From assembly GCA_019112875.1 (NCBI GenBank), contig DXIO01000036.1, forward strand, positions 1-64,000: DNA of 64,000 bases, read 5' to 3'. This document shows positions 26,288-35,006 of the stretch, in pieces; the first letter of the stretch is position 1, and each line of letters opens with the position of its first letter. A program made the translations under genes and the position numbers. The notes below the pieces were generated by a model. It had not been told where the DNA came from. It was given only the letters and a program-made list of their open reading frames with translations, and ran no database searches. The DNA comes from Candidatus Aquabacterium excrementipullorum. Its GTDB lineage: Bacteria > Pseudomonadota > Gammaproteobacteria > Burkholderiales > Burkholderiaceae_C.

Positions 26288-28119
26288 TTCGAGGTTCCGT
26301 CGTCCGTCTCGGTGAAGGGCACGCCTTCACCACGCTCGGTGCCGCTCTGTTCGCGGTAGGTCTGGTTGTCGTAGCCGACGAAGCCACGCGCCAGGTGCAG
26401 GTACAGCGTGAGTTGGCGGCCGGGGCCGACCTGCACCACCGAACGGCCCAGCTCGCGTTTGAACGCGAAGCGGTTCAGGATGTGGTCGGCATTGGGCGTG
26501 TCGGTCAGCACCAGCACGTCCTGGCCCACGGTGTTGGGCATGCTCTGCTGCAGTTGGTAGTGGTCGCCGTGCTCGCCCTTGGGGTTCCAGGCCATGATGC
26601 GCGGCTTGTGGTCGCGCCATTGGTAGGCCGCCTGGGCCAGCAGCAGGCGCTTGTCGGCGACCACGGGCAGGCCTTGCACGCGCGGGTCGTCCAGCAGGGA
26701 GCCGAGCTGGCCGAAGGCGGCATCCCAGCCGCGCATGCGCACCAGCACGTCGGCCTTGGCGGGCAGCTTGTCGCCCATGACATCACGGGCGTGCAGCACG
26801 ATGCCTGTCAGCACCAGGTTGCTGACCAGCACGATCCAGAACCAGTTGCGAGGGCGCGGCGCGGACAGCGGCACCAGCGGCTGGCTGAGGCGCGTGGCCA
26901 GCAGCAGGAACAGGCTGATCATGGCCGGCGCGGCCCAGTTCACGTGGGCATCGGCCATGAAGGCCTGCACCACGGCGACCAACAGCAGCGGCGCGCTCAG
27001 TGCCACCAGGTAACGGTAGGACGTGACCGAGGCCAGGTAGTAGGCCGAGTTGCGGGTGGACTTGGCGCGCTGCTGATCGCCTTGGGACAGCTGCGAGCTG
27101 GCGGGCTGGCTGGAGGCCACCTGCGTGCTCATCTGCGTGCTGGCGGCCCACTGGCTGGGCGGCAGCATCTGGCTGGACGCTGCCCATTGGCTCTGGCCGG
27201 CCACCTCATTGGTGCCGGTGTGCACGCGGCGGTGCAGCCACAGGCCGGCGATCACGGCCACCGGGCCCAGCATGGCGATCTGTCCGATCAGGAACACCAG
27301 CGCCGCCACTGGCCCGCCCGAGCGGCTGGACTTGGTGGTGATGTCCGCCGTGTGCTGCAGTGTGGGGAAGCCCCATTCGGCGTTCCACATCACGTTGGGG
27401 CTGAGCACCACCAGCGCGGCGGCGATGGCCACCCAGGGGCCGATGCGCAGCAGGCCGCGCTTGGGGCCATGCACGCCCCACAGCGCCCACAGCGCCGTGA
27501 TCGCGAAGGCCGCCATCGTGTACTTGCTCAGCATGCCGATGCCGCACAGCACGCCACACAGCAGCCACAGGCCGAGGCGGTTGGTGACCTGGGCGCGCCA
27601 CAGGGCCCAGGCGGCCAGCGTCCAGCACAGCAGCAGCGGGCCGTCCGTGCTGGCGAACATGCCCAGCATGCCGGCCATGGGCGAGGTCAGGAACAACGCG
27701 CCTGCCACGATGCCCGTGCGCACGCCGCTGGAGGTGGGCCACAGCGCCCGTGCCAGCCCGACCATGCCGATGGCCGTGGCCACGTAGGTGAGCATGGTCA
27801 GCAGCTTGACGCCCAGCACGCTGTTGCCGAACACGGTGGTGCTGGCCGCGATCAGCCCGGCGATCACCGGCGGCTTGGAGAAATAGCCCCACTGCAGGTG
27901 CCGCGACCAATCCCAGTACTGCGCTTCGTCGAAGAACAGCGAGATGCCGCTGTAGTACACCACGCCTGCGCGGTAGAGCAGCAGCGCGGCCGCCAGGGCC
28001 AGCAGCAGCCACATGCGGCGGCCCCACAGGCGGGGCCAGCGGTGGGCGGGCCTTGCGCCCTGGGTGCGCGCGATGTCGGGGGTGGGTACTGCCGTGGCGG
28101 GAGGGGTGATGTCGGTCAT
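26284..28119 (-). CDS. ArnT-like GT39 family glycosyltransferase with Ser/Gln-rich insert
   Basis: The 611-residue integral membrane protein has the ArnT/PMT-type first loop FFDEAQYWDWSRHLQWGYFSKPPV, whose Asp-Glu is catalytic, shown here as FFDEAQYWDW then FSKPPV. About 11-12 hydrophobic segments and a C-terminal periplasmic domain follow. These enzymes transfer a sugar from a polyprenyl phosphate to lipid A or another acceptor. A polar insert at about residues 310-355 repeats SQWAAS and Q/S-rich units (SQWAASSQM, SQWAASTQM). The start chosen is the ATG at 28119 (MTDITPPATAVP), 19 bases after the GT2 stop; longer starts would overlap that gene. Confidence 0.88.
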   Translation of the reverse strand: MTDITPPATAVPTPDIARTQGARPAHRWPRLWGRRMWLLLALAAALLLYRAGVVYYSGISLFFDEAQYWDWSRHLQWGYFSKPPVIAGLIAASTTVFGNSVLGVKLLTMLTYVATAIGMVGLARALWPTSSGVRTGIVAGALFLTSPMAGMLGMFASTDGPLLLCWTLAAWALWRAQVTNRLGLWLLCGVLCGIGMLSKYTMAAFAITALWALWGVHGPKRGLLRIGPWVAIAAALVVLSPNVMWNAEWGFPTLQHTADITTKSSRSGGPVAALVFLIGQIAMLGPVAVIAGLWLHRRVHTGTNEVAGQSQWAASSQMLPPSQWAASTQMSTQVASSQPASSQLSQGDQQRAKSTRNSAYYLASVTSYRYLVALSAPLLLVAVVQAFMADAHVNWAAPAMISLFLLLATRLSQPLVPLSAPRPRNWFWIVLVSNLVLTGIVLHARDVMGDKLPAKADVLVRMRGWDAAFGQLGSLLDDPRVQGLPVVADKRLLLAQAAYQWRDHKPRIMAWNPKGEHGDHYQLQQSMPNTVGQDVLVLTDTPNADHILNRFAFKRELGRSVVQVGPGRQLTLYLHLARGFVGYDNQTYREQSGTERGEGVPFTETDDGTSK

Positions 28120-28138
28120 GGCTAGCAGGTGAGGGAAA

Positions 28139-29164
28139 TCAGGTCCGGCGATGCCAGCTGTCGGCGTCGGACGCAGGGGCCGTGTGCGATGTGTGGTACG
28201 GCGCCACATCGCCTCGGTCGTAGTAAATGCGGATCAGCAATTCGGCGAGCACGCCGGTGGTCAGGAACTGCAGGCCACCGAGCACACAGAAGAAGCCCAG
28301 CCACAGCAATGGGCGGCCGCCGATGGATTCGCCCAGCAGCTTGAGCACGCCCAGGTAGGACAGGATCAGCGTGCCGACCAGGCCCACGCCCAGCCCCACA
28401 CCGCCGAAGAAATGGCCAGGGCGCCCCGCGAAACGCAGGAAGAAGTTCACCGCCAGCAGGTCGAGCACCACGCGCAAGGTGCGCGAGATGCCGTACTTGG
28501 ATTCACCGGCCGTGCGGGCATGGTGGCTCACGGCCACTTCGGACATGCGCGCCGGCGATGTCACCGTGGCCATCCACGCGGGGATGAAGCGGTGCATCTC
28601 GCCGTACAGGCGCACGCGCTTGAGCACGTCGGTGCGGTAGGCCTTGAGGCTGCAACCCAGATCCTGGAACTCCAGGCCGGTGATGCGGCGGATCAGGCGG
28701 TTGGCGATGCGCGAGGGTATCTTGCGCAGGATGAAGCCGTCCTGGCGGTTCTGGCGCCAGCCGGCCACCAGGTCGAGGTCGTCGTTGAGCAGTTTGTCGA
28801 CGAGGGCAGGGATGTCCTTCGGGTCGTTCTGCAGGTCGCCGTCGAGCGTGACGATCACATCGCCGCGCGCCGCATCGATGCCGGCCTGCATCGCCGCCGT
28901 CTGGCGGAAGTTGCGCCACAGGTGGATCGGGCGCACGTGCGGGCCGCGCAATTGGGCCTGTTTGTCCAGCGCCTGTTGGGTGCCGTCGCGGCTGCCGTCG
29001 TTGACGATGATCAGCTCCCACGGGTGCGGGTAGCTGTCCAGGGCATTGTGCACCGCGGTCACGAAGGGCTCGACATTGTCCACCTCGTTGTACATCGGCA
29101 CGACGATGGACAGGCGGTGCGAGGGGGAACGGGAGAGAGCGTTGTCCATGGACTCAACAGGCAT
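28139..29164 (-). CDS. GT2 polyprenyl-phosphate glycosyltransferase (ArnC/GtrB/DPM1-like)
   Basis: The protein has 341 residues from the ATG at 29164; an ATG at 29149 is also possible. The GT-A domain opens with LSIVVPMYNEVDNVEPFV and has IIVNDGSRDGT and the DGDLQNDPKDIP metal site (DxD-like). DLVAGWRQNRQDGFILRKIPSR is typical of the ArnC/GtrB group. Two C-terminal hydrophobic segments (about 240-320) anchor it in the inner membrane. It should load a sugar onto undecaprenyl phosphate at the cytoplasmic face, making the donor for the GT39 enzyme encoded next. The sugar cannot be told. Confidence 0.9.
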   Translation of the reverse strand: MPVESMDNALSRSPSHRLSIVVPMYNEVDNVEPFVTAVHNALDSYPHPWELIIVNDGSRDGTQQALDKQAQLRGPHVRPIHLWRNFRQTAAMQAGIDAARGDVIVTLDGDLQNDPKDIPALVDKLLNDDLDLVAGWRQNRQDGFILRKIPSRIANRLIRRITGLEFQDLGCSLKAYRTDVLKRVRLYGEMHRFIPAWMATVTSPARMSEVAVSHHARTAGESKYGISRTLRVVLDLLAVNFFLRFAGRPGHFFGGVGLGVGLVGTLILSYLGVLKLLGESIGGRPLLWLGFFCVLGGLQFLTTGVLAELLIRIYYDRGDVAPYHTSHTAPASDADSWHRRT

Positions 29165-29199
29165 GAGAAAGGGGTTGTAGCAAAAACGCGCGGGCGTCG

Positions 29200-30189
29200 T
29201 CAGTCGGGAAGACGCGGGGACGTCCACGAGGGCGTGGCCCAGGCGATGGCGCCCGCAGCCACCGCACACAGCAGAAAACACAGATGCAAGGCCAGCGCGG
29301 CAGCCACCGCATGGCCGAGGCCGGCCGAATCACCCGGCAGGCTCAGCGCGAAGCCGCCCCAGACGCCGGCCTCGTAGGTGCCGAAACCTGCCGGGCCCTG
29401 GATGGGTATCACGGCAGCCAGTTCGCCACCCAGGGCGCCAGCCCAGCCAATGGCCAGGGAGGTCTGGGTGATGGCGGACAGCAACAGAGCCCCCGCCGTC
29501 AGCTTGATCGTCCAGTTGGCCCAGGTGAACAGCCAGGCCGCCGGGCGGTGGTGATGGGGATCGAGCAGGGCTGCGTGCAAGCGTTGCAGCAGCGCCTTCC
29601 ATTTGGCGTTGGCAGGCTGGCTGCCGGTCGATGCATGCAGGGCGTTCAGCAGCTTGATGCCCAGCATCCAACCCAGCACCAGCAAAACCAGACCGGCAGC
29701 ACGCCAGGCCACCGGCAGGCCCGGCCACAGCAACAGCCCCAGCGACAGCAGCACGGCCAGATCCTGCAGCCGCATCCACAGCAGGCTGGCCACGGCGTGC
29801 GCCAGCGGCATGCGCAACTGGGTCGAGGCCAGCCACGGAAAACTCAGTTCACCAGCCCGCATGGGCAGCAGGTTCACGGCGGCGTTGTGCATGAGGATCA
29901 CGCGCAGCGCATCGAGCCGCAAGCCCAATGCCGTGCGGGCCGCAGGGGTTTGGCTGCCGGCCTCCAGGCCCAGCACCACCTGCAGGCGCGCGGCACGCAT
30001 CAAATAGCTCAGCAGCAGGCCCAGCAGCGTGCCGGCCCACACCGGGGCGGAGGGCGCCGTGATCGCCTCGCGCACCGTGTCCAGCGGCACGTGCCGCAGC
30101 AGCCAGGCCAGCAGCCCCAGGCCCACGAGCCACGTCAGCGCCTGGCGCAGCCAGGGGCGTGAGGGTGTGGGGGCGGGCGAGGAGGTCAT
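29200..30189 (-). CDS. Flippase-like integral membrane protein (UPF0104 / LPG synthase TM region family)
   Basis: The protein has 329 residues from the ATG at 30189; a start at 30228 is possible. About eight hydrophobic segments are seen. Family features include LLSYLMRAARLQVVLG near residue 60, NLLPMRAGELSFPWL near 105 (the conserved N-x-x-P-x-R-x-G-E pattern) and IPIQGPAGFGTYEAG near 260. Members include AglD/YbhN and the membrane part of MprF. The soluble MprF synthase domain is absent. Position at the head of the GT2-GT39-PAP2 string suggests a lipid- or glycolipid-handling role. Confidence 0.85.
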   Translation of the reverse strand: MTSSPAPTPSRPWLRQALTWLVGLGLLAWLLRHVPLDTVREAITAPSAPVWAGTLLGLLLSYLMRAARLQVVLGLEAGSQTPAARTALGLRLDALRVILMHNAAVNLLPMRAGELSFPWLASTQLRMPLAHAVASLLWMRLQDLAVLLSLGLLLWPGLPVAWRAAGLVLLVLGWMLGIKLLNALHASTGSQPANAKWKALLQRLHAALLDPHHHRPAAWLFTWANWTIKLTAGALLLSAITQTSLAIGWAGALGGELAAVIPIQGPAGFGTYEAGVWGGFALSLPGDSAGLGHAVAAALALHLCFLLCAVAAGAIAWATPSWTSPRLPD

Positions 30190-30311
30190 GCAGGGGCGCG
30201 TGGCGGACAGCCTTCCATTGTCCCCCATTCAAGCGTCCCGGCCGGTTGAAGCCTGCTGGCGGGCGACAATAAGCCCATACCTTTACCCGACTTGAATCTC
30301 TGGAGCCTGCC

Positions 30312-30815
30312 ATGACCGATTTCGTGACCTGCGACCTCTGCGACGACCACAAGAACGACACCGATGGCGCCTTCCGCGTGCTGCCGCCCGTGTTCAAGGA
30401 CTTCGGCAAGCAGCGCAAGTTCGCAGGCCCCGTCAGCACCGTCAAGTGCTTCGAGGACAACTCCTTCGTGAAGGCCGCCGTGGATTCGCCGGGCAACGGC
30501 CGTGTGCTGGTGGTCGATGGCGGCGCCTCGTTGCGTCGCGCGCTGGTGGGCGGCAACCTGGGCAAGGCCGCCGCCAAGAACGGTTGGGCCGGCGTGCTGG
30601 TCGATGGTTGCGTGCGCGACGTGGCCGAGCTGGCCGAGTGCGACACCGGCATCCGTGCGCTGGCGTCCATGCCCCTGCCCACCGAGAAGCGCAACGAAGG
30701 CCAGCGCGATGTGGCCGTGCAGATCCAGGGTGTGTGGGTGCGCCCGGGTGATTGGCTCTATGCCGATGAAGACGGCATCGTGGTGACGGCCGAGCCGCTG
30801 CACACCAAAGCTTAA
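30312..30815 (+). CDS. rraA: RraA-family protein (ribonuclease E regulator / HMG aldolase fold)
   Basis: The 167-residue protein has the RraA fold signatures: [10 protein letters not shown] at the start, [40 protein letters not shown] and [13 protein letters not shown]. The family contains both RNase E inhibitors and 4-hydroxy-4-methyl-2-oxoglutarate aldolases, with the G-x(20)-R-D active site compatible with either. [14 protein letters not shown] is the conserved C-terminus. The ATG has a TGGAG ribosome site. It stands alone, divergent from the UPF0104 gene. Confidence 0.92.
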   Translation: MTDFVTCDLCDDHKNDTDGAFRVLPPVFKDFGKQRKFAGPVSTVKCFEDNSFVKAAVDSPGNGRVLVVDGGASLRRALVGGNLGKAAAKNGWAGVLVDGCVRDVAELAECDTGIRALASMPLPTEKRNEGQRDVAVQIQGVWVRPGDWLYADEDGIVVTAEPLHTKA

Positions 30816-30894
30816 CAAGCTGTCACGCGAACCCCTCAAGCGAGGGAGTGGCGCGATTGGTCAAAAGCCCTGAAGTCGCCGTACATTGGTCTCC

Positions 30895-32265
30895 ATGGAC
30901 CGTACAACGATTGCACTTCAGGGAACCTTGGCTGGCTACATGGCCGAGATGGACAAACTCGCTTCGGGCGCAGCGCCAGGCACGGCATTGCCCCGCGCCA
31001 CCTCGCTGCTGGACCGGCTCAGCCCCTTGCCCTATGGCTGGGACATGCTGGACGACTTCGGCATCGACACCTTCGCCAAGCAGATCGTCGGCCCCGTGCT
31101 CACGCAGGCACGGGCCAATGACCGCCGGGGCCGCCTGCTGGGCGATGGCATCAACTTCGCCAGCCAGGATTACCTGTCGCTGGCCTGCCATCCCCAAATC
31201 CAGGCCGCGGCGGTAGAGGCCATCGCGCGCTACGGCGTGCATTCCGCCGGCAGCCCGGCGCTGATGGGCAACACCACCTTGTCGGTCGAGCTGGAACAAC
31301 GCCTGGCGTCCTTCCTCGGCATGCGCTCGTGCTCGCTCTTTCCCACCGGCTGGGGCGCGGGTTACGGGGCCATCCGCACGCTGGTGCGTGCCACCGATCA
31401 CGTGGTCATCGACCACCTGTCGCATGCCTGTCTGTGGGAGGGCGCGCGCAACGCCACCCGCAACGTGCACAGCTTCGCCCACCTGTCGCTGAAAGGGCTG
31501 GAGGAGCACCTCGTGCGCATCCGCCAGCAGGATCCGTCGGGCGGCATCCTGGTCGTCACCGAATCGCTGTTCTCGATGGACGCCGATTCGCCCGATCTGC
31601 AGGCGCACCAGGAACTGGCCAAGGGGCACAACGCCACCTTGCTGGTCGACATGGCGCATGACCTGGGCAGCATGGGCCCCACTGGCCTGGGCGCGCTGGA
31701 AACCCAGGGCATGCAGGGCAAGATCGACGTGGTCATGGGCAGCTTCTCCAAGACCTTCGCTGCGAATGGCGGCTTCGTGGCCTGCAACGAGCCAGGGCTG
31801 AAGCTGGCCATCCGCTTCGGCTGCGGCCCGCACACGTTCACCAACGCGATGTCGCCCGTGCAGGCGGCGGTGGTGCTCAAGGCGCTGGACATCGTGCAGT
31901 CACCAGAGGGGCAAGTACGCCGGCACTGCCTGCTGGACAACGCCCTGCACCTGCGCAAGGCGCTGGCCGGCACGGGCCACACGGTGCTGGGGCTGCCTTC
32001 GGCCGTGGTACCCGTGGTGGTGGGCGGCATCGCGCACTCGCGTCTGCTCACGCGCTTCATGCTGGCGGGGGGCATGCTGGTCAACCTGATCGAGCACCCG
32101 GCGGTGCCTCGCGACGCCAGCCGCCTGCGCCTGCAGATCATGGCCGATCACACCCATGCGCAGATCGACCGCCTGGTGGCCGTGCTGGCCGAGGCCGGCA
32201 GGCAGGCCGGCGACGAGTTGGCGCGCATCAACGAGGCCCGGCCCGAGGGCGAGGCGCTGCGCTGA
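30895..32265 (+). CDS. Alpha-oxoamine synthase family PLP enzyme, product unknown
   Basis: The 456-residue protein belongs to the family of AONS (BioF), ALAS, KBL and serine palmitoyltransferase. NFASQDYLSLACHPQIQ, GVHSAGSPALMGNTTLSVELE, LVDMAHDLGSMGPTG and the PLP-lysine motif GSFSKTFAANGGF are all in place. An N-terminal extension of about 85 residues precedes the fold. No biotin, heme or sphingolipid partner genes are nearby, so the acyl-CoA and amino acid used are unknown. Autoinducer synthases of the CqsA/LqsA type are in the same family. The ATG at 30895 is preferred to a TTG at 30886. Confidence 0.85.
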   Translation: MDRTTIALQGTLAGYMAEMDKLASGAAPGTALPRATSLLDRLSPLPYGWDMLDDFGIDTFAKQIVGPVLTQARANDRRGRLLGDGINFASQDYLSLACHPQIQAAAVEAIARYGVHSAGSPALMGNTTLSVELEQRLASFLGMRSCSLFPTGWGAGYGAIRTLVRATDHVVIDHLSHACLWEGARNATRNVHSFAHLSLKGLEEHLVRIRQQDPSGGILVVTESLFSMDADSPDLQAHQELAKGHNATLLVDMAHDLGSMGPTGLGALETQGMQGKIDVVMGSFSKTFAANGGFVACNEPGLKLAIRFGCGPHTFTNAMSPVQAAVVLKALDIVQSPEGQVRRHCLLDNALHLRKALAGTGHTVLGLPSAVVPVVVGGIAHSRLLTRFMLAGGMLVNLIEHPAVPRDASRLRLQIMADHTHAQIDRLVAVLAEAGRQAGDELARINEARPEGEALR

Positions 32266-32295
32266 GGCTGGATGGCCTGAGCGCGCTTGGGCTGC

Positions 32296-32997
32296 TCAGA
32301 TCAGCAGTTCGAGCACGCGGTCCAGGCCGCCTTCGTTGATGGCGACCATGGCCTGCTCGCGCACCTTGGGCTTGGCGTGGTAGGCCACGCTCAGGCCGGT
32401 CGCGCCCATCATGGGCAGGTCGTTGGCGCCGTCGCCCACGGCGATGCTCTGTGAGGGCTCGCAGCCGATGCGGGCGCACAGGGCCAGCAGGTGGCGCTTC
32501 TTGGCTTCGCCATCGACGATGTCGCCCAGCACCTGGCCGGTCAGCAGGCCGCCTTGCACTTCCAGCACATTCGAATGGGCCTCGTGCATGCCCAGTCGCT
32601 CGCGCACGCGGTCCGCGAAGAAGGTGAAGCCGCCGGACACCAGCAGCGTCTGCAGGCCAGCGGCCTTGGCCGCGTTGATCAGTTCCGGTGCGCCCGGGTT
32701 GAGCTTGAGCCGCAGGTCGTAGACCTGCTGCAGCGCTTCGGCCGGCACGCCCTTGAGCAGGGCCACGCGGCGGCGCAGGCTGTCCTTGAAATCGGTGATC
32801 TCGCCGCGCATGGCGGCCTCGGTGATGGCGGCCACCTCGGCCTTCTTGCCTACCGCGTCGGCGATCTCGTCGATGCACTCGATGTTGATCAACGTGGAGT
32901 CCATGTCGAAAGCGATGGCCTTGAAGGCGCGCAGGCTCAGCGGCGGCGTGAAGCGCTGGACGACCAGGCCGGGGGCGAATTCGAGGGGAGCACTCAT
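32296..32997 (-). CDS. serB: Phosphoserine phosphatase SerB
   Basis: The 233-residue HAD-family enzyme makes L-serine from phosphoserine. HAD motif I is AFDMDSTLINIECIDEIAD (nucleophile Asp in DMDST), motif II is LLVSGGFTFFADRV, and motif III/IV lies in IAVGDGANDLPMMGATG. No N-terminal ACT domain is present, unlike E. coli SerB, so it is the short form. The start is the ATG at 32997; a longer open frame upstream to 33270 lacks any homology-like features. It is divergent from tfoX. Confidence 0.94.
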   Translation of the reverse strand: MSAPLEFAPGLVVQRFTPPLSLRAFKAIAFDMDSTLINIECIDEIADAVGKKAEVAAITEAAMRGEITDFKDSLRRRVALLKGVPAEALQQVYDLRLKLNPGAPELINAAKAAGLQTLLVSGGFTFFADRVRERLGMHEAHSNVLEVQGGLLTGQVLGDIVDGEAKKRHLLALCARIGCEPSQSIAVGDGANDLPMMGATGLSVAYHAKPKVREQAMVAINEGGLDRVLELLI

Positions 32998-33112
32998 GGC
33001 GGAGATCAAAGCACGGCTTGAAAGAGGCTGGATTATCCCCGCCTTCGGCCATTGGAGCGCCACCCGCGGTGCCCGTGGGGGTGAACTTGCCCCGCCAGGG
33101 CCGATCAAGGAT

Positions 33113-33124
33113 ATTGGCGCCAAT
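33113..33124. promoter_or_regulatory. Perfect palindrome between serB and tfoX
   Basis: ATTGGCGCCAAT is a perfect 12-base palindrome in the 160-base divergent intergenic region. It may be an operator for one or both genes. No regulator can be named. Confidence 0.3.
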
Positions 33125-33157
33125 TCCTTCCGTGTCATTTCCCGCAGGATGCTGACC

Positions 33158-33865
33158 ATGTCCACCGCTTCCCATGTATCCCGCAAGCAGGCCTTCGCCA
33201 ACCAGGTGGTCGAGCAGATGGCCGCGTTCGCGCCGGTACAGGCCAAGCCCATGTTTGGCGGCTTCGGCATCTACCGCGACGGCCTGATGTTCGCCCTGAT
33301 CACGCAGGAGCAGCTCTACTTCAAGGCCGATGACCAGACCGAGCCGGTGTTCACGCGCGAAGGCCTGAATCCCTTCACCTACGAATCCAAGGGCAAGACT
33401 GCACGTCTGCGCTACTACGAAGCGCACGCCGAGGTGTTCGACGACCCGCAGCGCATGGCCTGGTGGGCACGTCTGGCCTATGACTGCGCGGTGCGTAACC
33501 GGCCGGCGGCGCGCAAGGCCGCCAAGCTGCCAGACAAGAAGCCGACATCGCGCAGCCAGGCCGAGGGGCGATCGGCTGCGGGCCTGGCCCGCCTGGAAGC
33601 CTTGCCCAACCTGGGGCCAAAGTTCGCGGAGATGCTGGTGCGGGCGGGCATTCGCTCCGAGTCAGCCTTGCGCAAGGCCGGAGCCGTCAAGGCCTTCGTG
33701 CAGGTGCGGGGCGCGATGCCCGAAGCCACGCTGCAACTGCTCTGGGCACTGGAAGGGGCCTTGAGCGGTCGCCCCGCACAGGAGATCGACGAGTCAGACC
33801 GCACCAGCCTGCTGATGGCGCTGGAGGATGCCACCCGCCATCAGCCGGGCAGGCCTGACCGCTGA
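33158..33865 (+). CDS. TfoX/Sxy-type protein with N- and C-terminal domains
   Basis: The 235-residue protein has a TfoX N-terminal domain (about 20-105: AKPMFGGFGIYRDGLMFALI, then EPVFTREGLNPFTYESKGK) and a TfoX C-terminal helix-hairpin domain (about 150-215: LARLEALPNLGPKFAEMLVRAGI). Full-length TfoX/Sxy proteins activate CRP-dependent competence genes in gammaproteobacteria; in Burkholderiales the role is unproven. The ATG at 33158 has AGGA (33146-33149) upstream; another ATG lies at 33149. The stop is one base before the next gene, so the two are an operon. Confidence 0.9.
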   Translation: MSTASHVSRKQAFANQVVEQMAAFAPVQAKPMFGGFGIYRDGLMFALITQEQLYFKADDQTEPVFTREGLNPFTYESKGKTARLRYYEAHAEVFDDPQRMAWWARLAYDCAVRNRPAARKAAKLPDKKPTSRSQAEGRSAAGLARLEALPNLGPKFAEMLVRAGIRSESALRKAGAVKAFVQVRGAMPEATLQLLWALEGALSGRPAQEIDESDRTSLLMALEDATRHQPGRPDR

Positions 33866-33866
33866 C

Positions 33867-34709
33867 ATGGATGTGATCTCGCTGACGCCCTGGGTGCAGG
33901 CCGTGATCGACCATCAGTTGCCGCTGGTGGTGGCGCTGATCGTGCTGGAGATGGCCTGCTCTGCCTGGCGGCGACGTGCGACCCACACGGTGCGCGTCAC
34001 CCTGTCCAATGCCGCGCTGGCGCTGCTGCATTTCGCGGCCTATGTGCTGACCACGGTGGGCATTGCGCTGCCTGTGCTGACGGCCACGCGCGAGGCCTTC
34101 GGGGTGTTCGATCTGCCTGCCGACGGCCTGCTGACCTGGTTGCTGTGCCTGCTCGGCACCGATTTCTGCGCCTACTGGTTGCACCGCACCCAGCACCACG
34201 TGCGCTGGTTCTGGGTGGGCCACAGCGTGCATCACACGGCGCCCGAGTTCAACCTCACGGTCGGCCCTCGGCTGGGCCTGCTGGACACGCTGGACCGCAT
34301 CCCGTTCTTCCTGCCGCTGGCGCTGCTGGGCTTTCATGCCGAGATGATTGTGCTGTGCTACGCGCTGATCGAGTTGTGGTCGTTCTGGACGCACACCTCC
34401 TGGATTCCGCGCCTGCGCTGGCTGCCCTGGTTCGAATGGCTGTTCAACACACCGGCCAACCACCGCTTGCACCACGGCCGCAACGCGGTCTACCTGGATC
34501 GCAACTTTGGCGAGTTCACCATGCTGTGGGACCACCTCTTCGGAACCTATGTGCGGCACAGCGAGCCCGTGGACTATGGCGCTACCGTCATGCCGCCCCG
34601 CCAGGATCCCTGGACGGCCAACATGTTCGAGCTCAAGCGGCTGTGGGCCGACATGCGCGCGGCACCCAGCTGGCCGGTGGCCTTGACCTTGCCCTGGCGT
34701 GGTTTTTGA
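33867..34709 (+). CDS. Sterol desaturase / fatty acid hydroxylase superfamily membrane protein
   Basis: The 280-residue protein has about four to five hydrophobic segments and the His-box set of the di-iron hydroxylases: HRTQHH near residue 107, HSVHH near 121, and HRLHHG near 205. GTDFCAYWLHRTQHH and NHRLHHGRNAVYLDRNFG are typical. The substrate could be a lipid, carotenoid or fatty acid; none can be assigned. It follows tfoX with a one-base gap. A longer start at 33828 would overlap tfoX. Confidence 0.9.
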   Translation: MDVISLTPWVQAVIDHQLPLVVALIVLEMACSAWRRRATHTVRVTLSNAALALLHFAAYVLTTVGIALPVLTATREAFGVFDLPADGLLTWLLCLLGTDFCAYWLHRTQHHVRWFWVGHSVHHTAPEFNLTVGPRLGLLDTLDRIPFFLPLALLGFHAEMIVLCYALIELWSFWTHTSWIPRLRWLPWFEWLFNTPANHRLHHGRNAVYLDRNFGEFTMLWDHLFGTYVRHSEPVDYGATVMPPRQDPWTANMFELKRLWADMRAAPSWPVALTLPWRGF

Positions 34710-34805
34710 CCTGGCCTCGCCCATGCGCGGCGGGCGGCGGCCTCAAAGGTGTGTTTGTGGCCTAAAATGGAGAGTTCTGATCATTCACCCTGTACCGGAG
34801 CCATC

Positions 34806-34973
34806 ATGGGCAACAAAATCGTCACCGAAGCTGACCGCCTCGCCACCCCCCGTCCTGCCGCTCCCAAGGGCGTGACCTTCACCCGTGGCAACGGCCAGAA
34901 GCGCAGCCTGGAGCGCGGCTCGCACACCCGCAGCAAGAAGAACGCCGGCAAGCGCTGCCACAAGGGCGGCTGA
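34806..34973 (+). CDS. Small basic protein of unknown function
   Basis: The protein has 55 residues, beginning MGNKIVTEADRLATPRP and ending SKKNAGKRCHKGG. It is rich in Lys, Arg and Gly and strongly basic, with no hydrophobic segment. The start has a good ribosome site, GGAG at 34797-34800. A -10-like TAAAAT lies at 34763-34768. The composition resembles nucleic-acid-binding small proteins, but I recognise no family. It stands between the hydroxylase and the FAD enzyme. Confidence 0.65.
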   Translation: MGNKIVTEADRLATPRPAAPKGVTFTRGNGQKRSLERGSHTRSKKNAGKRCHKGG

Positions 34974-35006
34974 TCGGCTCTGCCGATCGAATCCTGCGCA
35001 TCGTCC

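Noticed and set aside
25987-28125. A 712-codon open frame opposite the PAP2 and GT39 genes
   Set aside because: No domain-like segments, repetitive Arg/Gln/His composition, and the other strand encodes recognised membrane enzymes.
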